Of a DNA stretch of 35,017 nucleotides, positions 30,205 to 35,017 are shown piece by piece. Under the pieces are notes generated by a model that had not been told where the DNA came from, searched no databases, and saw only the letters and a program-made list of their open reading frames with translations. The position numbers and the translations under genes are program-made. The DNA is from Candidatus Kapaibacterium sp. (GTDB taxonomy: Bacteria > Bacteroidota > Ignavibacteria > Kapaibacteriales > UBA4661), in NCBI GenBank assembly GCA_004292595.1, contig RDXM01000114.1:1-35017 (forward strand), given 5' to 3'. Position 1 is the first letter of the stretch. Every line of letters starts with the position of its first letter.

Positions 30205-30690
30205 TTAGTTCAACGACTTCAATGTTTCTTCGATTTTCGTGAAGTTTGGCAATTCACGTGCATCTTCCAAGACTTCGGCATGGCGGAGGACACCTTCTTT
30301 ATCAATCACGAAGGCTGAACGCTTGGACACGCCTTGCAAATCCCACACGCCTGGGACGAAATTGCCGTAGAGCGCGTCGTAGGCGGTGGAGGCTTCTTTG
30401 TTGAAATCGGAAAGAAGTGGGAAACTGATGTTATTTTTTTGTGCAAATACTTCCAGCGTAAACGGGCTATCCACGCTAATACCAAAGACTTGCGCGTTCA
30501 GAGAATTATACAATTCCAAGCCGCCGCTTACCGAGCAAAGTTCATTCGTGCAAACGCCCGTGAATGCCATTGGGAAGAACAGCAATACGACGTTTTTGCC
30601 GCGATAATCTGCGAGCGAAATTGTTGAGGGACCTTCGGCGGTCTTGGTTTTGAGCGCGAAATCGGGTGCGGGTTGTCCAACTGTAGCCAT
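30205..30690 (-). CDS. Peroxiredoxin (AhpC/TSA family, Cys-x4-Cys type)
   Basis: Thiol peroxidase that reduces hydrogen peroxide and organic peroxides in the cytoplasm. The 161-residue protein has the thioredoxin-like fold with FFPMAFTGVCTNELC: peroxidatic Cys47 in the PxxxTxxC context and a second Cys52 five residues later, the spacing of PrxQ/BCP enzymes that form an intramolecular disulfide. Other family marks are VGQPAPDFAL at the N-terminus, FGISVDSPFTLEVFAQ and the conserved Arg in SKRSAFVIDKEG. The start is supported by AAAGGA eight bases before the ATG. It follows kynureninase by 80 bases on the same strand and may be read from the same transcript. Confidence 0.93.
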   Translation of the reverse strand: MATVGQPAPDFALKTKTAEGPSTISLADYRGKNVVLLFFPMAFTGVCTNELCSVSGGLELYNSLNAQVFGISVDSPFTLEVFAQKNNISFPLLSDFNKEASTAYDALYGNFVPGVWDLQGVSKRSAFVIDKEGVLRHAEVLEDARELPNFTKIEETLKSLN

Positions 30691-30770
30691 GAATCTATCC
30701 TTTTGAGGTAATGAAAAAAAGAGGGTGTTGAATGAGCATCATTTTTGAAAAATGAGAGTATTTATGCCGC

Positions 30771-32027
30771 TTATAAGGCATTACGGAGGTGTTCGCCAAA
30801 CCGCCAGACATCTTCGTAAGAATTGTACAACGGCGCGGGCGCAGCACGAATAACGTTGGGTTCGCGCCAATCAACAATCACGCCGTTTGCCATGAGCGAA
30901 TCAAAAACGGCGCGTCCGCCGCCATGCACGAACATTGAAAGCTGCGCACCGCGCTCGGCAGCATTACTGGGCGTGATAATTTCAATCCGCTCTTTCGCGC
31001 TGTCTTTCACGATAAACTCCAGAAAGCCTGTTAAATGCTCGCTTTTGGTGCGCAGACGCTCCATTCCTGCTTCGTCGAAAATGTCTAACGCCGCTTTGTG
31101 CGCCGCCATGATGAGAATGGGCGCGTTGCTCATTTGCCACGATTTTGCACCTTCAGCAGCACGAAAACCTTTTTTCATTTGAAAGCGTTCCGATTCCTCA
31201 TTGCCCCACCAGCCCGCAAAACGAGGCGTGGAGCGGTTCAGCGCGTGTTTTTCGTGAATGTACGCACCCGCAATGCCGCCTGGACCAGAGTTCAGATATT
31301 TGTACGAACACCACGCGGCAAAATCAACATTCCAATCATGCAAAGCAAGCGGAACATTGCCCACAGCGTGCGCCAAATCAAAGCCCACAACCGCGCCCAC
31401 CTGATGCGCCGCATATGCGATTGCCTTCATATCAAACACCTGCCCTGTGTAGTATTGCACACCAGAAAACATCACGAGAGCAAGCTCCTGTCCCGCTTCA
31501 CGGATAGCCGCACAAATATCGTCCGTGCGTAAGGTGTGTTCGCCCGTGCGCGGTGCGACTTCGATAATTGCTTCATCGGGGTTGATGCCGCGCAAGCGCA
31601 GATGCGTCTCCAGCGCGTATTGGTCGGAGGGAAATGCTCCTGCTTCGCATAAAACCTTGTTCCGCGTCGGAGTTGGATGATAAAAACTCATCATCAATAA
31701 ATGCAAATTTACCGTCAGCGCGTTCATTGCGACGACTTCATGCGGCTTCGCGCCGACAATCCGGGCAAGCGGTTCTTCAAAGAGCGTGTGATATTGCCAC
31801 CAAGGATGCTGCGCGTGGAAATGTCCTTCCACACCAAGCGTTGCCCAGTCCGACAAGGTTTGGTCAATCATTGAGCGCACAGACTTCGGCTGCAACCCCA
31901 AGGAATTGCCAGTGAAATAGACGACATCGCGGTCATTATGTTGTGGGAAATGAAAACAATGCCGAAAATGCTGCAAGGGGTCGGCATCGTCGTGAACACG
32001 GGCAAATTCGAGCGAATTGATGTACAT
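30771..32027 (-). CDS. kynU: Kynureninase
   Basis: PLP enzyme cleaving kynurenine to anthranilate and alanine (or 3-hydroxykynurenine to 3-hydroxyanthranilate) in tryptophan breakdown or quinolinate synthesis. The start at 32027 (MYINSLEFARVHDDADPL) gives 418 residues, the usual length. The longer open frame to 32141 is rejected because its first residues are coded by repeat element B. Signatures: VYFTGNSLGLQPKS, AFPSDQYALE, the PLP-binding GFDLAHAVGNVPL (Asp217), the Schiff-base Lys243 in CSYKYLNSGPGG, and NPRFAGWWG-like STPRFAGWWGNEES. No kynurenine formamidase or tryptophan dioxygenase is nearby. Repeat elements fill the 480 bases upstream, so its promoter is likely within or next to them. 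Confidence 0.95.
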   Translation of the reverse strand: MYINSLEFARVHDDADPLQHFRHCFHFPQHNDRDVVYFTGNSLGLQPKSVRSMIDQTLSDWATLGVEGHFHAQHPWWQYHTLFEEPLARIVGAKPHEVVAMNALTVNLHLLMMSFYHPTPTRNKVLCEAGAFPSDQYALETHLRLRGINPDEAIIEVAPRTGEHTLRTDDICAAIREAGQELALVMFSGVQYYTGQVFDMKAIAYAAHQVGAVVGFDLAHAVGNVPLALHDWNVDFAAWCSYKYLNSGPGGIAGAYIHEKHALNRSTPRFAGWWGNEESERFQMKKGFRAAEGAKSWQMSNAPILIMAAHKAALDIFDEAGMERLRTKSEHLTGFLEFIVKDSAKERIEIITPSNAAERGAQLSMFVHGGGRAVFDSLMANGVIVDWREPNVIRAAPAPLYNSYEDVWRFGEHLRNAL

Positions 32028-32091
32028 GGGTGTAAAAAGGTGGTGGAAAGTAAGTGGCGCATACCTCAGCACACGACAAAAAATTTTCAAT

Positions 32092-32168
32092 AGTGGCACA
32101 GACATTCCTGTCTGTGAGGTTAGTGCTGGATTCAGGTACAAAACACAGACAGGAATGTCTGTGCCACT
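32092..32168. repeat. Palindromic element B, copy 2
   Basis: A perfect 25-bp inverted repeat: 32092-32116 (starts AGTGGCACAGACATTC) pairs with 32144-32168. Each arm also contains its own hairpin ACAGACA-ttcc-TGTCTGT. It lies 65 bases upstream of kynU and next to element A2; both copies 1 and 2 are followed by GAARCCTAA. Confidence 0.88.
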
Positions 32169-32179
32169 GAAGCCTAATT

Positions 32180-32465
32180 GTAACTGGTCAGGTCATAATT
32201 TTTTTGGACGCAGATGAAGATGATTGAATGGATGAAGATGATGAAAAAGTAAAAAGTATTCATTTTAGGACTTTCGCAAACCTCACAGGCAAGAATGCCT
32301 GTGCCACTACAAAACTGATATATACTGGCTTTGGTGGTACAGACATTCCTGTCTGTGAGCTTCAAAAGCACATTTTGCAAAAGTCCTACATTTATTCTCT
32401 CATCTTCATCAATCCAATCATCTTCATCTGCGTCCCCTTGTTATTGCTCAGACCTGACCAGTTAC
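32180..32465. mobile_element. Element A2: second MITE-like copy, carrying a nested element
   Basis: Perfect 15-bp inverted ends GTAACTGGTCAGGTC (32180-32194) and GACCTGACCAGTTAC (32451-32465). Flanks GCCTAATT (32172-32179) and GCCTGATT (32466-32473) differ at one base, consistent with an ageing 8-bp target duplication. Subterminal arms 32206-32244 and 32398-32435 match those of A1. Its loop is interrupted by element C. Without C and its duplication the element would be about 158 bases, against 194 for A1. Confidence 0.87.
32266..32388. mobile_element. Element C: 123-bp MITE-like element nested in A2, 5-bp target duplication
   Basis: Inverted ends TAGGACTTTCGCAAA (32266-32280) and TTTGCAAAAGTCCTA (32374-32388) match at 14 of 15 positions. 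CATTT flanks both sides (32261-32265 and 32389-32393). Inside are two element-B-type hairpin arms in inverted order around the middle ACTGATATATACTGGC. Non-coding. A second copy in the opposite orientation starts at 34922. Confidence 0.87.
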
Positions 32466-32510
32466 GCCTGATTTTAACAACTGTTCAGGGATTTCACCAT
32501 GTAGAAACAA

Positions 32511-34751
32511 CTACAAATTTTTCTTCCAAAAATCAAACATCAGATTGTACAAGTGAATACGCGCTGGAGCGTCCGAAATGCCGTGTTTGCGCATGGGATA
32601 CATCATCAAGTCGAACTGCTTATTTGCCTTCACGAGTTCGTTGATAAACATCCAGACGTTTTGCGGATGCACGTTATCGTCGTAGGTGCCGTGAACGAGC
32701 AGCAATCGCCCTGAGAGGTCTTTTGCGCGGACGTTGGCGTTGGTTTTATCGTAGCCAGCGATGTTTTCTTGCGGCGTTTTCATGAAAGATTCGGTGTACT
32801 TCGTGTCGTAGTACCGCCAGTCCGACGGCGCAGCGACGGCAATTCCCGCCTTAAATTCCTTTGAGCGCGTCATTCCTTGCAGCGTAAATGCTCCGCCAAA
32901 CGACCAGCCCCACATCCCGATGCGGCTTGAATCCACGTACTTCTGCCCTTTCAACCAGCGCACTCCTGCGAGCAAATCGTTCACTTCGCTGTCGCCTGCG
33001 AGGTCTTTCACGCACGTATTTTCGTAGGTCTTGGAAATGCCTGAACACGAGCGATTATCAAGTTTCACGATGATGTAGCCTTCGTCAGAGAGCATTTGGT
33101 AGAAGTATTTATCGCGGTCTTGCTGCCAGCCGTTTTGCACAACGGGCGCAGACGGACCGCCATAAACGTAGATGATAACGGGATAACGCTTGGTGGAATC
33201 AAAGGTGCGCGGCGTGAGAATCTGCGCGGGCATAGCAAATCCGCCACTGACAGGAATGGTGAAAATGCGTGGCGTTTGCAGGGGAAGTTTCGCGCTGAGG
33301 TCTGTGCGGCTTGCAGCCAGCACCGTTACTTGTTTGCCGTCGTTTTTGTGCAAACGCAGTGTGGGCGGCGTGGTCAAGGTGGAAAAATTGTCGGTGTAGA
33401 AAGCACCGTCATTGCTCATACTCACCGTGTGTGTGCCGCTTTCCTCGCTCAAACGCTCCATTTTCGAGCCATCCAACTGAATTTTGTATAAATGGCGTTC
33501 TACCGAAGACTTCTCCAAAGCGCGAAAATACAGCGTTCCACGCTTTTCGTCCACTGCCGCAATCGCGGTTGCGCGTGCGCCACCTGCTGCCCAATCGCCC
33601 TTCGTTACTTGGTTTGCGAGCTTGCCGTCGAGTGTGTAGCGATAGATGTGGTTGTAGCCCGTGCGCTCGGAAGCCCAGAGAAAATGCTTGTTGTCGGCGA
33701 GAAAATACAAATCATCATGCACATTTACCCAGCCGTCGTTGGTTTCTTTCAAGATTTGCGTGGTTTTTCCCGTCGCCGCATCGGCGAAATGCAGCGTGAG
33801 TTCTGTTTGTGCGCGGTTCATTGTTTGCACGGACAACCGCTTGTTGTCGGGCAGCCACTTCAGGCGCACGATGTATTCTATCTTTGGCTCAACACCAGCA
33901 TATCCGCCGCTTGTAGGAAAATCCACCCAGCGAACCGCGCTTGGATTTTCAATGTTCAAAACGCCCACGCGCACTTTTGGATTTGCCGTTCCTGCTTTCG
34001 GATAGCGTTGTTCGATATTTTCTGGTACAACGGGCTTAAAATCAGGGAAAATCACGGTGCTGACGGGCGATTCATCGCTTTGAAAAAAGGCAATCATTTT
34101 GGAATCTGCCGACCAAGTGTAGCCTTCATCGGCGCGGTCATAGACTTCTTCCCAATACACCCACGAATGCGTACCGTTGTAGAGCAGTTTGCCACCGTCC
34201 GTCGTCAGGCGTGTTTCCTTGCTGCTGGCGATGTCGTACACGTAGAGGTCGTTTGCTCGTACAAAGGCGATTTTTTTGCCATCGGGTGAGAAGCGCGTAC
34301 AATCTTCCTTCACGCCACGGATGGAACGCCATTCCGCCGTGCTGACGTTCAAAATATGCACATCCTCGCCCCATTCCACAAAACCCGCACCACCGCTTGC
34401 GTTGAAGCTCGGAAACGGCACAACGTCTGTACCAACGAGCGTTTTCCAATTTGCTTTTATTTTCGCCATATCACCGTGCGGAGTGCGTTTGCCGCTTGCG
34501 GGGTCGAGCTTCTCGAAAGCGCGTGATGATGCTGCTTGGCGGAAATCCAGCATCACCGCAGAACCGTCCGAACACCATTGCAAAGCGGGCAAGGTAGCAA
34601 TATCACGAAACTGCCCTCGATACATCCCTTCTATCGTGATTTTATCCGATGAAATCTGCGTTTGGGCGATGCTCTGCAATGAGCAAAACGGCGATGTACC
34701 AAAAAAAAGACAAAGAGTGAATATGCGCAGCAGCAATGAAGAGCGATTCAT
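32511..34751 (-). CDS. Dipeptidyl peptidase IV-like serine protease (S9B)
   Basis: Exported prolyl-specific dipeptidyl peptidase that removes X-Pro/X-Ala dipeptides from peptide N-termini, helping protein-derived nutrition. The 746-residue protein has a signal peptide (LLLRIFTLCLFFGTSPF, cleavage near SIA-Q), an N-terminal eight-bladed beta-propeller (to about residue 480, including the family WVYWEEVYDR segment with the paired Glu that anchors the substrate amino group), and a C-terminal alpha/beta-hydrolase domain. The triad is in place: Ser617 in GWSFGGAF, Asp691 in GTYDDNVHPQN and His723 in MRKHGISD. The length is normal. The upstream region is short of a recognisable promoter and contains an 11-bp direct repeat; element A2 lies beyond the 3' end. 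Confidence 0.95.
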   Translation of the reverse strand: MNRSSLLLRIFTLCLFFGTSPFCSLQSIAQTQISSDKITIEGMYRGQFRDIATLPALQWCSDGSAVMLDFRQAASSRAFEKLDPASGKRTPHGDMAKIKANWKTLVGTDVVPFPSFNASGGAGFVEWGEDVHILNVSTAEWRSIRGVKEDCTRFSPDGKKIAFVRANDLYVYDIASSKETRLTTDGGKLLYNGTHSWVYWEEVYDRADEGYTWSADSKMIAFFQSDESPVSTVIFPDFKPVVPENIEQRYPKAGTANPKVRVGVLNIENPSAVRWVDFPTSGGYAGVEPKIEYIVRLKWLPDNKRLSVQTMNRAQTELTLHFADAATGKTTQILKETNDGWVNVHDDLYFLADNKHFLWASERTGYNHIYRYTLDGKLANQVTKGDWAAGGARATAIAAVDEKRGTLYFRALEKSSVERHLYKIQLDGSKMERLSEESGTHTVSMSNDGAFYTDNFSTLTTPPTLRLHKNDGKQVTVLAASRTDLSAKLPLQTPRIFTIPVSGGFAMPAQILTPRTFDSTKRYPVIIYVYGGPSAPVVQNGWQQDRDKYFYQMLSDEGYIIVKLDNRSCSGISKTYENTCVKDLAGDSEVNDLLAGVRWLKGQKYVDSSRIGMWGWSFGGAFTLQGMTRSKEFKAGIAVAAPSDWRYYDTKYTESFMKTPQENIAGYDKTNANVRAKDLSGRLLLVHGTYDDNVHPQNVWMFINELVKANKQFDLMMYPMRKHGISDAPARIHLYNLMFDFWKKNL

Positions 34752-34801
34752 AGCATCAAGGAAAATTGGGTGGAATGGTGAACTGAATTAGACGACACAC
34801 G

Positions 34802-34823
34802 ACAAATACATTACAAATACATT
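34802..34823 (-). repeat. 11-bp tandem repeat upstream of the S9B peptidase gene
   Basis: ACAAATACATT occurs twice in a row, about 50 bases upstream of the peptidase ATG; on the gene's strand it reads AATGTATTTGT twice. It could be a binding site, but nothing else supports that. Confidence 0.5.
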
Positions 34824-34921
34824 ACAGCAGCCTTCAATTTACCGTTTTTTTTCACAAGCGCACAAGGCTTGTTGCGAAAAAAATGCGTATGAAGATATTT
34901 GAGTGGAAATGTATAACTAAA

Positions 34922-35017
34922 TAGGACTTTCGCAAAATATGCTTTTGAAGCTCACAGACAGGAATGTCTGTGCCACCAAAGCCAGTATCTATCAGTTTTG
35001 TCGTGGCACAGGCATTC
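34922..35017. mobile_element. Element C, second copy, cut by the window end
   Basis: Begins with the element C terminus TAGGACTTTCGCAAA and matches the reverse complement of 32388-32293 at 91 of 96 positions, up to the last base of the window. The far end is outside. Confidence 0.85.

Noticed and set aside
32028-32141. Longer kynureninase N-terminus
   Set aside because: The extra residues are coded by palindromic element B2, and the known family start is at 32027.
32092-32388. Repeated GTGGCACAG units as a CRISPR array
   Set aside because: Units are inverted, not direct, have no regular spacers, and no cas gene is present; they are palindromic elements.
33492-34289. 265-codon frame antisense to the S9B peptidase
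   Set aside because: Low-quality composition and no start signal; the peptidase has an intact triad on the other strand.

Overview
The window looks like chromosomal DNA from a Bacteroidota/Chlorobiota-type (FCB group) bacterium. The main reasons are a 3,574-residue surface protein ending in a type A Type IX secretion sorting domain, a TonB-dependent receptor, an Rpb6-like omega subunit of the kind found in this group, an S9B dipeptidyl peptidase, and one promoter that fits the Bacteroidota consensus exactly (TTTG, 19 bases, TATCTTTG) ahead of rpoZ. The exact phylum or genus cannot be fixed from the sequence alone. No rRNA, tRNA, CRISPR array, phage gene or transposase gene was seen.

Layout. 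1-3669 (+): the end of a sensor histidine kinase, a GT4 glycosyltransferase and a polysaccharide flippase form a likely surface-polysaccharide operon. 3692-6777 (-): a TonB-dependent receptor and an NlpC/P60 lipoprotein. 7260-7544 (+): a small helical protein. 8096-18820 (+): the giant secreted protein, built from a duplicated ~970-residue module, five ~145-residue repeats, about eight IPT/TIG-like domains and the sorting domain. 19118-28514 (+): ridA, a second glycosyltransferase, panD, a one-domain GlmU-like uridylyltransferase, methylmalonyl-CoA epimerase, an exported leucine-rich-repeat protein, phosphoglycerate mutase, an exported TldD-like protease, and a TatD nuclease fused in frame to a signal peptide plus outer-membrane barrel. 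28829-34751 (-): rpoZ, the carotenoid ketolase crtW, a peroxiredoxin, kynureninase and a DPP-IV-like peptidase.

Most genes are housekeeping or cell-surface genes. The unusual material is between them. There are four families of small non-coding palindromic elements. Family A has 15-bp terminal inverted repeats (GTAACTGGTCAGGTC) and 8-bp target duplications, with one copy inserted exactly after the stop codon of the LRR gene. Family C has 15-bp ends (TAGGACTTTYGCAAA) and a 5-bp target duplication; one copy is nested inside a family A copy and a second is cut by the window end. Family B consists of hairpins made from a self-complementary arm whose stem shows a compensatory base-pair change, and family D shares an ATACTAAAAA end and an AGATGTAGTCC core. 

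A second intergenic theme is short tandem repeats with periods of 7, 14, 15 or 16 bp. In several gaps the 7-bp repeats place a stop triplet every seven bases, on the sense strand just after one gene and on the antisense strand just before the next. This heptamer stop-array pattern, the nested elements, and the TatD-barrel fusion are the points most worth following up.
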